Of a DNA stretch of 64,000 nucleotides, positions 35,013-43,313 are shown piece after piece. Positions within the stretch are counted from its first letter, which is position 1. Every line of letters starts with the position of its first letter. The DNA comes from Desulfobulbus rhabdoformis. Its GTDB lineage: Bacteria; Desulfobacterota; Desulfobulbia; Desulfobulbales; Desulfobulbaceae. The position numbers were made by a program, and so were the translations under genes. The notes beneath the pieces were generated by a model. That model made no database searches. It had not been told where the DNA came from and saw nothing but the letters and a program-made list of their open reading frames with translations. The stretch spans positions 17,742-81,741 of the forward strand of contig NZ_JAFFQA010000021.1 in NCBI RefSeq assembly GCF_016919065.1. Reading direction: 5' to 3'.

Positions 35013-35345
35013 ATGACCGGAGTAGCATGGGCCGCAGACGCAGCGGCACCCGGAGGGATGGCTGCCTTGAGCCAGTTTGTCCCGCTCATCCTTATTTTTA
35101 TCGTTTTTTACTTCCTGCTTATTCGGCCGCAGCAGAAAAAAGCCAAAGAGCATCAGAGCTATCTGGCCAATCTGAAAAAAGGCGACAAGGTTGTCACCAA
35201 CGGCGGCATCTTCGGCCAGATCGCCAATATCGCAGAGAATGTGGTCACCCTGGAGATTGCGGATAACGTACGTATCAAGATCAGCCGTGGTTCCATTGCC
35301 GGTTCTGCCTCCGAGGCGGAGAAGGCTCCCGCGAAAAAAGGCTGA
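35013..35345 (+). CDS. yajC: Preprotein translocase subunit YajC
   Basis: A 110-residue membrane protein of the SecDF-YajC subcomplex. One transmembrane helix (F-V-P-L-I-L-I-F-I-V-F-Y-F-L-L near residues 22-36) is followed by the conserved I-R-P-Q-Q-K-K-A-K-E-H and L-K-K-G-D-K-V-V-T-N-G-G. A GGAGG lies 8 nt upstream of the ATG. secD and secF, which normally follow, are absent here: a terminator comes 100 bp after the stop. Confidence 0.95.
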   Translation: MTGVAWAADAAAPGGMAALSQFVPLILIFIVFYFLLIRPQQKKAKEHQSYLANLKKGDKVVTNGGIFGQIANIAENVVTLEIADNVRIKISRGSIAGSASEAEKAPAKKG

Positions 35346-35444
35346 GGGCTTGGTGGGTGTAACTGATTTTCATCGTGTATGAAAATATTCGAACCTGAGC
35401 TTGCCCGAATCTGATTACAGCTCTTGAGCTTATCAGAATTTTTT

Positions 35445-35486
35445 GGCCGCACCGCCGCGTATACGGAGGTGCGGCCTTTTTAATTT
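35445..35486 (+). terminator. Terminator after yajC
   Basis: GGCCGCACC and GGTGCGGCC arms, with a nested CCG/CGG pair, are followed by TTTTTAATTTT. Confidence 0.88.
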
Positions 35487-35523
35487 TGTAAGGCTACTGA
35501 TCTCAGGCGTGGAGTAAACAAGC

Positions 35524-36315
35524 ATGGAACAGGTCATATTTAACGGTAAAACAGCCGAGCACCCGGTGCTGATCACCGATGAGGACAGCCTGCGCAGTCT
35601 GCGTTTTGGTACGGAGGAGCGGCAGAGCTGCCTTGATCTGGATGCACCGCATATTTTGCAGTTGGCCTATACCCAGTGGATGACCACCGCGCTTTTTCTC
35701 CACCCGCAGCCGTCGCGTTTTCTTGTCGTTGGCTTGGGGGGCGCTGCCTTACCCCATTTTCTGCTGCACCATTTTCCCGCCTGCGAACTGACCATTGTCG
35801 AGAAACAGCGGCTGGTTATCGATCTGGCGCATGGCTATTTCCGTCTGCCATTGAAGCCAGAGCAGATTCGTCTTTGTCACCAGGATGCACTTCATTTTGG
35901 CCGCAACGAGCCCCCTGGCGACTACCATACGGCCTTTCTCGATATTTACGGGGCGGGCGCCATGGCACCGGCTCTGTTTGATCCTCTGTTCTACAGACTG
36001 CTGCTTGAACAGCTGGAGGGCCAGGGCACGCTTGCCATCAACCTCTGGAGCGGGAATCGCCGGCTCTTTCAGCAGGCCCTGGAAGCCATCCATGAGGCCA
36101 GTGACGGCCAGATGCTCTCCATGCAGGTCAAAAAGCGCAGCAACGCCATAGTGCTGGCCTTTCCCGGGCAGATCCCTCACAAAGCTATAAAAAGAGCACG
36201 TAAACAGAGCACCGGCCTTCAACAGGCCTATGGCATCGATTACCCCCTATTCTTCAAACGATTGCGTCGAACTAACCGCATTCCCATTCTCTCGACCTTG
36301 TTCGCTCATGCCTGA
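35524..36315 (+). CDS. Spermidine synthase-like methyltransferase-fold protein
   Basis: A 263-residue Rossmann-fold protein resembling SpeE. F-L-V-V-G-L-G-G-A-A-L-P near residues 66-77 is the nucleotide-binding loop, L-T-I-V-E-K-Q-R near 89 the acidic strand end, and H-T-A-F-L-D-I-Y-G near 138 the position of the SpeE catalytic D. The N-terminal strand region is shorter than in true spermidine synthases, and the polyamine-binding motif is not clear, so the substrate is uncertain. The 3' end overlaps the convergent radical SAM gene by ten bases. Confidence 0.8.
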   Translation: MEQVIFNGKTAEHPVLITDEDSLRSLRFGTEERQSCLDLDAPHILQLAYTQWMTTALFLHPQPSRFLVVGLGGAALPHFLLHHFPACELTIVEKQRLVIDLAHGYFRLPLKPEQIRLCHQDALHFGRNEPPGDYHTAFLDIYGAGAMAPALFDPLFYRLLLEQLEGQGTLAINLWSGNRRLFQQALEAIHEASDGQMLSMQVKKRSNAIVLAFPGQIPHKAIKRARKQSTGLQQAYGIDYPLFFKRLRRTNRIPILSTLFAHA

Positions 36316-37253
36316 TTGCCGGTGAGAGCCTGCCCCTGGAAGATATTTCTGTACTGCATGGTGGCGTGCAGGGTCTTGCTGAGTTCGGCTGCAAGCACAT
36401 TCCATTTGGGAGCTATAAGCAGGTCGGGGTGAGCACTGGACCAGATCCGGTGGAGAGTGATCGACTCTGGAATATGCGGCAGGAGGGCTGTCAGCAGCTC
36501 CATATAGGCCTCGAGAGAGAAAACAGGTACTTCACTCCGTTTGTAGAGCGTATGCAGATGTGTGCCGCGTATAACCTGCAAATGGTGCAACTTGAGGGCA
36601 TGGATAGGAAGTGCGCAGACCGTCTGCAGGGTCTGGAGCATATCTGCCCGGTTTTCGCCGGGAAGCCCCAAAATGAGATGAACCCCAATCTGTACTTGAG
36701 GCTGGGCGGCAATGCGTTCCACCGCCAGGGTAAAATCAGCAAAGCTATGGTTTCGATTCAGGAAGTGCAGACTGCGTTCATGGGCTGACTGCAGACCAAG
36801 CTCTATGAGGCAGTCTTTGCCGCTTTTGTCGATCAACCTGGAGAGCTCTGCCGGGAGATCAGGCGCGATGCAGTCTGGACGGGTGGAAAGAATCAATCCA
36901 CGGCAGTCGGGCTGCGACAGCACCTGTTCCAAAAGAGGGAGGAGCTGGTCAGTCGGCAAGGCTGTACAACTCTCTTGCTGGAAGTAGCCCAGATAGTCAT
37001 GAAAGCGCCCTTTGATCAGAAGCCGTTTTCCCCGCAGGAGCTGTGTGGTGAGGGAATCGGAAGGCCGCAGGCTTGTGGGGGTGAAGCTGGCGGGACGGCA
37101 GAAGATACAGCCCCCCTGAGCCCGATTGGGACAGGGCAGGCCAGTGTCCAGGGGGATTTTCCCCAGGGGATGGCCATAGCGCTGGCGACAATACTGGCTG
37201 AAACTCTGGATGCGGGGAGAGGCCCCTGAGGGAACCTGGAGAGTGGACGACAC
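36306..37253 (-). CDS. TIGR01212/YhcC family radical SAM protein
   Basis: A 315-residue radical SAM protein. The cluster motif is the variant seen in YhcC: C-P-N-R-A-Q-G-G-C-I-F-C near residues 41-52. It also has Y-F-Q-Q-E-S-C-T-A near 91 and the G-V-H-L-I-L-G-L-P-G-E segment near 192. The reaction is unknown for the family. It begins just downstream of the FmdE-like gene (30 nt) on the same strand, so the four genes 36.3-40.3 kb may form one operon. Confidence 0.9.
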   Translation of the reverse strand: MSSTLQVPSGASPRIQSFSQYCRQRYGHPLGKIPLDTGLPCPNRAQGGCIFCRPASFTPTSLRPSDSLTTQLLRGKRLLIKGRFHDYLGYFQQESCTALPTDQLLPLLEQVLSQPDCRGLILSTRPDCIAPDLPAELSRLIDKSGKDCLIELGLQSAHERSLHFLNRNHSFADFTLAVERIAAQPQVQIGVHLILGLPGENRADMLQTLQTVCALPIHALKLHHLQVIRGTHLHTLYKRSEVPVFSLEAYMELLTALLPHIPESITLHRIWSSAHPDLLIAPKWNVLAAELSKTLHATMQYRNIFQGQALTGNQA

Positions 37254-37283
37254 GTGGGTGCGGGCAGTGAGAAGTGGGGCGGA

Positions 37284-37925
37284 TTACTTGTTGGGGAGAA
37301 CCTTGTAATAGCGTTCACCGGCACAGGCACGGCAAAGAATCTGTCCATGATGCACTAACTCCCGGCAATCCTGTACATAATCACCGCAGACACAGCACTG
37401 GACCCGGCGTATGGGACGTCCGGGCATATCACAGTCTTTGAGCTCCACTTGAACATCCTGAAACAGGAAAAGTTCATCCAGAGGCATGACCTTGTAGGCG
37501 GCGAGTTGGCGCTGGTACTTATCTTCGATCTCAGGGCAATAGTTGTCCGAGAGTTCTCGGGCGTCCTCACGGGCTGTGACACGAACGGCCTGATCTGTCT
37601 CCAGGTTGACAAAGGTTGCTGCCATGATGCCAAAATCAACCCACCGCAGGGAGCGTTTTCCCAGGCTGCAGCCGGTGACCGATTGAATCGCATCGGTGGC
37701 GCAGCGGTCGATCTCCACCAGGACGTAGAGTTTTTTGCGGTCCTTTCCCTTGGGATCACTGATGCCGATACGCTCAAGCGCAGCTATGGACATACGTACG
37801 CCAATCACCTGTCCTGCACAGATATGCCCATGAATGCGGGTTGACTCCGCCAGCAACTCTTCAAAAGATTCCATTCTTTCCACCACCAAGGTTAATGTAT
37901 CATCTGGATATCTGCGTTTTTTCAA
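37284..37925 (-). CDS. FmdE family protein with C-terminal zinc ribbon
   Basis: A 213-residue protein. The FmdE domain has H-G-H-I-C-A-G-Q-V-I-G-V-R-M near residues 32-45, with conserved His and Cys. V-E-I-D-R-C-A-T-D-A-I-Q-S-V-T-G-C-S-L-G follows near 70-89. A short C-terminal zinc ribbon (C-C-V-C-G-D ... C-R-A-C) resembles the TraR/DksA type. FmdE was named from formylmethanofuran dehydrogenase operons of methanogens, but the family is widespread in anaerobes without methanogenesis and its role is not settled; metal or molybdopterin handling is suggested. Cytoplasmic. Confidence 0.85.
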   Translation of the reverse strand: MKKRRYPDDTLTLVVERMESFEELLAESTRIHGHICAGQVIGVRMSIAALERIGISDPKGKDRKKLYVLVEIDRCATDAIQSVTGCSLGKRSLRWVDFGIMAATFVNLETDQAVRVTAREDARELSDNYCPEIEDKYQRQLAAYKVMPLDELFLFQDVQVELKDCDMPGRPIRRVQCCVCGDYVQDCRELVHHGQILCRACAGERYYKVLPNK

Positions 37926-37986
37926 CCGGATTCAGGAGATAACCGGCTACCGATCTGCGCAAACTTACCCTTGTCTACAGCCGGTG

Positions 37987-39060
37987 TCAATCGCCAGCCG
38001 GTCGCTGGTCTTTAATCACCATGGGTTTGGGGTGGGCAATGGATTCGAACAACTCCCGGCAGAAGCCGCAACTGTCGCAGTGGTTATCGCATTGGGAGAG
38101 CATGTTGGCAAAATCAAAGGAGAGCATGCGGTTATCGACATAGAGTCGGTCAGCGAGCCAGGACATGGCATCCATCAGGTCCAGCAGGTTGCCATCGTAG
38201 CGACGGGCACGGTAGGCCTTGATCGCATTGATGAGAAAGGAAGAGCCAAGAGTACGGCCACAGAGTTTGATTGTATCGACATGATAGAGGTAAAGATCAA
38301 CATCTTCCGGGCGAATGAAGGGCGACTGCAGCAGTCGGTGAGGCTGCTCGTCAAGCAGGCGCATACAGCCTATATCGCAGTTGATCACGTGGGTCTGACT
38401 TTTGCCATCGATGTTGGCCAGCGCAATATACGAGTCATGGGACAGCTTAAAGGGACAGAACGGCAGACAGCCTTCGTTGGCCAGCACCTCAAGGCGCATA
38501 CTGGGGAATTGGCGGTGCAGGGTCAGAGAAATCTTGGCTAACAGGTCAAGATCACGGTTGAGCGAACGATCAAGAATGATTTTTCCCGGCATTTTAAAAC
38601 CGGTTTCGCGAATGTAGGCCAGCTGTGCTTCAATCTTATGGTAGGAATCCAGCATGGTGTTGACGCTGGGAACTGCTTCAAGCTGAGCTGCAATGACTGG
38701 CGCCTCGTCGGCCAGTACCTGCAGCAGATAGTGATCGCAATAGACGATGCCTTGAATCGCCCTCTGCTCCAGGAAATACTCCAGAGTGTTCAATACCGGT
38801 TTCAGGTTTTTATGGTCAGTGAGCAGGTCCGGTGTATAAAAGCGGCTGTTCAAGAGGGCGTATTTTTTTACCCCCTCCAGACGGTTTAACCCGGTAACAA
38901 TGGATTCCTGGGCGGGAAGCGGTTCAAGCTGTATCCGGCTGTCCAGAGAACGGCTGTGGAGCAGGCTGAAGTGGACGCTTTCCAGGTCAGGTGCACACTG
39001 GCAGAGATAATCGACATACCTCTCCTCGGGGAGAAAAGGGACATTGAGAAAAGGATTCAT
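37987..39060 (-). CDS. Cysteine-rich U32-like barrel protein
   Basis: I cannot name this protein with confidence. It has 357 residues and no signal peptide. Features resemble UbiU/UbiV and U32 proteins: E-V-L-A-N-E-G-C-L-P-F-C-P-F-K near residue 205, N-C-D-I-G-C-M near 233, F-I-R-P-E-D-V-D-L-Y near 252 and K-A-Y-R-A-R-R-Y-D-G-N-L near 290. A C-terminal C-D-N-H-C-D-S-C-G-F-C cluster is near 328-338. The cysteines could ligate one or two iron-sulfur clusters. It ends six nt-scale from the U32 peptidase gene (5-nt gap), which argues for a joint function, perhaps RNA or small-molecule hydroxylation in anaerobes (inference). Confidence 0.72.
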   Translation of the reverse strand: MNPFLNVPFLPEERYVDYLCQCAPDLESVHFSLLHSRSLDSRIQLEPLPAQESIVTGLNRLEGVKKYALLNSRFYTPDLLTDHKNLKPVLNTLEYFLEQRAIQGIVYCDHYLLQVLADEAPVIAAQLEAVPSVNTMLDSYHKIEAQLAYIRETGFKMPGKIILDRSLNRDLDLLAKISLTLHRQFPSMRLEVLANEGCLPFCPFKLSHDSYIALANIDGKSQTHVINCDIGCMRLLDEQPHRLLQSPFIRPEDVDLYLYHVDTIKLCGRTLGSSFLINAIKAYRARRYDGNLLDLMDAMSWLADRLYVDNRMLSFDFANMLSQCDNHCDSCGFCRELFESIAHPKPMVIKDQRPAGD

Positions 39061-39065
39061 GATAA

Positions 39066-40319
39066 TTAGGTACGTTTGCGCAGCAAGGCGTGTCTTTCAA
39101 TTCCGTTGAGTGAGGGGTCAGTCACCAGCTCGACCCGATTCCCCGGGTTGGCCCGCTCTATTGAGGAGCCATTTTCAAGCCTCATGGCAGTCACCGTCAC
39201 CTTATCTGGTTCGATGGAGTGGCCAAGATATTCAACCTGGTCACCACAGTGCAGCACTTGCCGGGTTTCAATCAACAATGGATCCTCATTACGGACAATA
39301 CCAACCGGTACCCAGCTCTGCTCGATCCTCATTCTATCATAAAGCATGTCATCGGATGAAGGCCTTGTGCTGAAAAAGTTTTCTGTCTGTCCACGGGTAC
39401 CGATCTTACTTAATTCGTTATGAAAAATTTCTGGTAGCTGTAAGCTAACTGCAGGTTCGCCTAAAAAAATCTGCTCGCCGATCCAGTCAAGAGCCTGCCG
39501 GTAGAGCCGAACAACAGCTCCCACGTAGCCCACAGATTTCATACGGCCTTCAATTTTCAGTGCGCTCACTCCGGCATCAACCAGCAACGGGAGCTTGGTG
39601 AGCAGACAGAGATCCTTTGCATTGAAAATGTAAGTCCCGCGTTCGTCTTCTTCCACAGGAAAATATTCTCCCGGTCGTTTTTCTTCGACCACAGCGTAGG
39701 AGTACCTGCAGGGGTGGGCGCAGTCTCCCTGGTTGGCGTTGCGGCCGGTAAAGTAGTTGCTGAGCATGCAACGACCCGAGTACGAGATGCAGAGCGCACC
39801 ATGGACAAAGACTTCCAGTTCTGCCTCGGTTTCGGCACGAATCGCTTTGATTTCCTCAAGGCCGAGTTCACGGGCAAGATTCAGGCGCCTGGCCCCCTGT
39901 TGAGCCCAGAAGCAGGCACTTGCACTGTTGGTGACATTGGCCTGAGTAGAGAGATGCAATTCTAGCTGGGGGGTAATTTTGCGGGCAAGAGAGAGGATGC
40001 CCGGATCACTGACAATGATGCCATCGGCCCTGAGATCTGCCAGGAGCATCAGGTAGTCGGGCAGGGTGGCCATATCACGATTGTGGGCAAAGATATTGAC
40101 TGTCACGTAGACTTTGACACCATGTTCGTGAGCATAATCGATTGCCTGACGCAGGCCGGCCTCATCAAAATTTCCGGCTCGGGCCCGTAGACTGAAGCTT
40201 TTCCCCCCCAGGTACACGGCATCGGCACCGTAGTGGATAGCTGCGATCAGTTTTTCATAACTGCCCACAGGGGCCAGTAATTCGGGGAGGACTGGTTTCT
40301 TTGGGGATGATTGGATCAT
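39066..40319 (-). CDS. U32 family peptidase/TrhP-like protein
   Basis: A 417-residue U32 protein. The family signature E-V-F-V-H-G-A-L-C-I-S-Y-S-G-R-C-M-L-S near residues 168-186 and G-D-C-A-H-P-C-R-Y near 198 place conserved cysteines. The N-terminal barrel starts E-L-L-A-P-V-G-S-Y-E-K, and G-A-D-A-V-Y-L-G-G is near 31. Known relatives include TrhP (tRNA U34 hydroxylation with an iron-sulfur cluster) and collagenase-like peptidases; which applies is undecided, TrhP being favoured by length. It is the first gene of the putative U32, Cys-rich, FmdE, YhcC operon. Confidence 0.9.
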   Translation of the reverse strand: MIQSSPKKPVLPELLAPVGSYEKLIAAIHYGADAVYLGGKSFSLRARAGNFDEAGLRQAIDYAHEHGVKVYVTVNIFAHNRDMATLPDYLMLLADLRADGIIVSDPGILSLARKITPQLELHLSTQANVTNSASACFWAQQGARRLNLARELGLEEIKAIRAETEAELEVFVHGALCISYSGRCMLSNYFTGRNANQGDCAHPCRYSYAVVEEKRPGEYFPVEEDERGTYIFNAKDLCLLTKLPLLVDAGVSALKIEGRMKSVGYVGAVVRLYRQALDWIGEQIFLGEPAVSLQLPEIFHNELSKIGTRGQTENFFSTRPSSDDMLYDRMRIEQSWVPVGIVRNEDPLLIETRQVLHCGDQVEYLGHSIEPDKVTVTAMRLENGSSIERANPGNRVELVTDPSLNGIERHALLRKRT

Positions 40320-40382
40320 AAAACTCTGTTTTTTTAGACAAGTTATGGGGAAAAAGTTGGGTCAATCCGCTGCTGGGTTTAT

Positions 40383-40747
40383 CCTGGATACGTGTGCATT
40401 CATCGGTGCGTCAGTTTCGTTGTTGGTGATATGTCGATTAAAGGGAATCTCGAATAATTGCTTTTTCTGCCAATCTCGGCGTCATGCTGACAATTTTATC
40501 CTCGGAATATCAAACATATGCCTGCGGTAAAATTATCAGCAATCCTTGACCTTGATTGAAAAATCTAATTATTCAAGACACCCTAAAGTAAACTTTATCG
40601 GTGTGTTGTGAACAATGAAGGTACCGTGCCGATGGGATGCCCCAAGGGGGTGCGGGTAAAGCTGAATAGGGAATGTAAATATATAACTACTCGTTTATTC
40701 GGGTGAATCTACTGTCCGGAGATAACCCGCCGTCACGAATGCAGGTT
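40383..40747. repeat. Long REP unit interrupted by a miniature element
   Basis: The left end TCCTGGATACGTGTGCATTC and right end CCGCCGTCACGAATGCAGGT match the ends of the unit at 44353. The interior homology (CATCGGTGCGTCAGTTTCGT, TTTATCGGTGTGTTG, GATGGGATGCCCC) is broken at 40442-40584 by miniature element copy 4. Without the insertion the unit would be about 220 bp. Confidence 0.82.
40442..40584. mobile_element. Miniature inverted-repeat element, copy 4 (nested)
   Basis: 143 bp, ends AGGGAATCTCGAATAATT and AATTATTCAAGACACCCT, flanked by AA (40440-40441 and 40585-40586). Comparison with the uninterrupted unit at 44353 shows the empty site and confirms the 2-bp duplication. Confidence 0.92.
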
Positions 40748-40876
40748 TATTTCAAGCACAGAGGGAACAGATAGTGCTTGCTCCAACTAGCAGCTTGTTT
40801 TAAGCTTTTTTTAGTGATCACCGTGTAATCCCACTCTTCTCTCTGCATGACGCCTTCTGAGCAAGGAGCATCCTAT

Positions 40877-41173
40877 ATGCTGAAAAAAAATTATTCAAAA
40901 ACCGGTACAGTATGTCGCGTCACCTTTAAATACGAAAACGAAGAACAGGCAGAAAGCGCGGTTTTGGCGGGAGAGTTCAACGCCTGGTCTCTCCTGGATG
41001 CCCCCATGAAAAAACTGAAAAACGGGAGCTTCTCTACCACCCTTTCTCTGGAAGCGGGCCGGGATTATCGCTTTCGCTATGTGCTTGACGGGAATATCTG
41101 GGTCAACGAGAGCGATGCCGATGGCTATGCACCCAACGAGTTTGGCGAGGCCAATTCAGTCGTAACGACCTGA
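40877..41173 (+). CDS. Isoamylase-type early set (glycogen-binding) protein
   Basis: A 98-residue single-domain protein of the CBM48/AMPK-beta early-set fold. V-C-R-V-T-F-K-Y, V-L-A-G-E-F-N-A-W near residue 34, M-K-K-L-K-N-G-S-F-S-T-T-L-S-L, and Y-R-F-R-Y-V-L-D-G-N-I-W-V-N near 66 match the glycogen-binding core. Free-standing copies are common and may bind glycogen or regulate its enzymes. No other glycogen gene is nearby. The start at 40877 is preferred to the upstream in-frame ATG at 40847, although neither has a strong ribosome site. Confidence 0.85.
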   Translation: MLKKNYSKTGTVCRVTFKYENEEQAESAVLAGEFNAWSLLDAPMKKLKNGSFSTTLSLEAGRDYRFRYVLDGNIWVNESDADGYAPNEFGEANSVVTT

Positions 41174-41240
41174 ACAAGCCTCCCAAGATCCGAAAAAAGT
41201 CCTGGCTTACAAAGGGAGAGATCTCTTCTCTCCCAGCAGC

Positions 41241-41795
41241 TTAGAAACAATCGCCGAGTTGCGCCTTGTGGTATTCGTTTTTCAGTGCCACATAGCGTTT
41301 CCACGAGGCATGAAAGTCCTGAACCTGTTCGTCACTGATTTCCCGGACAACCTTGGCTGGCGTGCCCATTATCAAGGAGCGTGGCGGGAATTTTTTTCCA
41401 GGGGTAACTACGGAGCCAGCACCTACGATGGACTCGCGTCCGATTTCCACTCCGTCCAGTAGGATGGCTCCCATGCCGATCAGGCAGCAGTCACCAACGG
41501 TACAGCCATGGAGAATAACCCGGTGACCGACGGTACACTCGGAGCCAATGATGGTGGGGTGGCCGTCGCTGTCGTTGCGTTGGGCTCCCTCATGCTGGGT
41601 TATGTGTAAGAGGCAGAGGTCCTGGATGTTCGTCCTTGCGCCTATGCGAATGCGATGGACATCCCCTCGTACAATAACGCCGAACCAGAGAGACACATCC
41701 TCTCCCAATTCGACGTCTCCAATAAGTGTGGCGTTGGGAGCCACCCAGCCCCCCTTGCCGACCTGTGGCTGATAATCTCGGTATGGCAGTATCAT
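41241..41795 (-). CDS. Gamma carbonic anhydrase family protein
   Basis: A 184-residue left-handed beta-helix protein made of hexapeptide repeats (for example V-A-P-N-A-T-L-I-G-D-V-E-L-G-E-D-V-S). Zinc-ligand His positions occur in I-Q-D-L-C-L-L-H-I-T-Q-H near residue 65-70 and in V-G-H-R-V-I-L-H-G-C near 91-100. Members (YrdA/CaiE-like) form trimers with zinc; many lack proven anhydrase activity. It is probably cytoplasmic. It is monocistronic or first in a minus-strand group. Confidence 0.9.
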   Translation of the reverse strand: MILPYRDYQPQVGKGGWVAPNATLIGDVELGEDVSLWFGVIVRGDVHRIRIGARTNIQDLCLLHITQHEGAQRNDSDGHPTIIGSECTVGHRVILHGCTVGDCCLIGMGAILLDGVEIGRESIVGAGSVVTPGKKFPPRSLIMGTPAKVVREISDEQVQDFHASWKRYVALKNEYHKAQLGDCF

Positions 41796-41908
41796 AATCC
41801 CTCCTTTGCAGAAAAGTTTTCAGATTCTATACGGTACTTGGCAGGGATGTGTCAAACAAAACCCCTGTGCCCCAGGAACCCGCCAGAGCCGAGGGCAGGA
41901 ACAGAGCC

Positions 41909-43306
41909 TTAGCGATCCACCTCGCCCTTATGAAAGCGAAGCTGCTGTGAGAAAAAGGGACGAAACTCATCCTGCCGGTGACTGACATAGACAATGGTTG
42001 CCAGTTGCTCAGCCGCGATCTTGGCAAGAAAGTCAAGTAAAGCCTGGCGGTTACTCTCGTCGAGACCTTGAGTTGGCTCATCCAGGATGAGCAGTTCCGG
42101 CCCTTTGATCAGGGCTCGTGCCAGGAGTATGAGCCGTTGTTGACCATAGCTCAGATGACGAAAAGGCTGAGCCGCCGCCTCAGAGAGCCCCAGACGTTGA
42201 AGCCAGCGCTGGCCACGCAGTTTTTCGCTTTCGCCGGGGCGGTCATAAAGACCAATGGTGTCAAACAGGCCAGAGAGAACAATGGCCAGTGCACTTCCGG
42301 CGACCCGGTGATTGCGGTGCAGATCAGGGCTGACAATGCCCATTTTTCTCTTGAGCTCCCAAATCGATTCCCCGCTGCCGCGCTTTTTCCCAAAAAGAGT
42401 CAGGTCGTTCACATAGCACAGAGGATGGTCGCCGGTAATCATCTGCAGGAGGGTGGATTTCCCGCAGCCGTTGGGGCCGGTGATCAGGGTATGATCAAAT
42501 CGGTGAATCTCCAAGTCGAGTCCTGAGAAAACCTCTCGACCATCATAATGGGCAAAGCCATGGTGCAGGGTGATGAGATTGGATCCTGTGGCACACTCCT
42601 CTTGTTTTTTGGCCTCTCTGAGATCCTCGACCTGGACCTGAAACAGGGGGGGCTGTTTGGCAAAGGTGGCGCGTATTGCTTCTCCCTGCTGTGCTTCCCT
42701 GCCCTGGAGCACCAGACTGCCTTGCGCCAAGAGCCCCAGATGCGTCGTCCCAGCGGGAATGTCTGCTGAGTTATTCAACAGAATCAAGATTCCCAGTCCC
42801 AGCGAGCAGAGGCTGGAGAGAACCTTGTCAAGTTCACGGCAGCTTCCGGTGTCGAGTCCTTCGTAAGGATTTTCTAAAACGAGAAACTCTGCGCCTGCAG
42901 TGATCTGCTGCAGGATGCAGAGTTTGCGGGCCTGACCGGAGCTGAGCTGTCGGTAGCCGTGATCAAGCTTGTCTTCCAAACCAAACAGCTCAATTTGTTT
43001 TGCATAGCGTTCAATATCAACGAGGAAATCCCGGGCGGGTGTGCCGGGATCGAGTCGATCGAGAAAGTCGGTGTCGTCTTTTTTGAGTTCAGCCTCAAAG
43101 ATCGACTGTTGCTGTTTAAAGGAGAGCAGGCCCAGGGAGGCGGGCAAAATAAGCTCGCCTGTATAGTCCAAGTCTCCGCTGAGCACGTCAATAAAGGCGG
43201 CAAGACCCGAGTCGTTGCCGCCCAACAGACACCAGAGTTCACCGCCACCAGCGCTGAACTGATCAATTGTAAGCCCTTGGGCTTGGAGGTTGTTGAGGGA
43301 GAGCAT
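41909..43306 (-). CDS. ModF-like duplicated ABC ATPase
   Basis: A 465-residue protein with two ABC ATPase halves and no membrane segment, like ModF/YlmA. The second half is complete: Walker A G-P-N-G-C-G-K-S-T near residue 262, signature L-S-Y-G-Q-Q-R, Walker B L-L-I-L-D-E-P-T-Q-G-L-D. The first half is degenerate: the Walker A reads G-G-N-D-S-G-L-A-A, with Leu in place of the catalytic Lys, and the signature is L-S-S-G-Q-A-R. The start is placed at ATG 43306, since the longer frame runs back into the aldo/keto reductase gene. No permease is adjacent; the substrate is unknown. It starts 7 nt after the upstream gene. Confidence 0.85.
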   Translation of the reverse strand: MLSLNNLQAQGLTIDQFSAGGGELWCLLGGNDSGLAAFIDVLSGDLDYTGELILPASLGLLSFKQQQSIFEAELKKDDTDFLDRLDPGTPARDFLVDIERYAKQIELFGLEDKLDHGYRQLSSGQARKLCILQQITAGAEFLVLENPYEGLDTGSCRELDKVLSSLCSLGLGILILLNNSADIPAGTTHLGLLAQGSLVLQGREAQQGEAIRATFAKQPPLFQVQVEDLREAKKQEECATGSNLITLHHGFAHYDGREVFSGLDLEIHRFDHTLITGPNGCGKSTLLQMITGDHPLCYVNDLTLFGKKRGSGESIWELKRKMGIVSPDLHRNHRVAGSALAIVLSGLFDTIGLYDRPGESEKLRGQRWLQRLGLSEAAAQPFRHLSYGQQRLILLARALIKGPELLILDEPTQGLDESNRQALLDFLAKIAAEQLATIVYVSHRQDEFRPFFSQQLRFHKGEVDR

Positions 43307-43313
43307 GAAAAAA

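Noticed and set aside
37834..38541. A 235-codon frame opposite the FmdE and Cys-rich genes
   Set aside because: It spans parts of two opposite-strand genes, which have consistent motifs; composition is that of an antisense frame.
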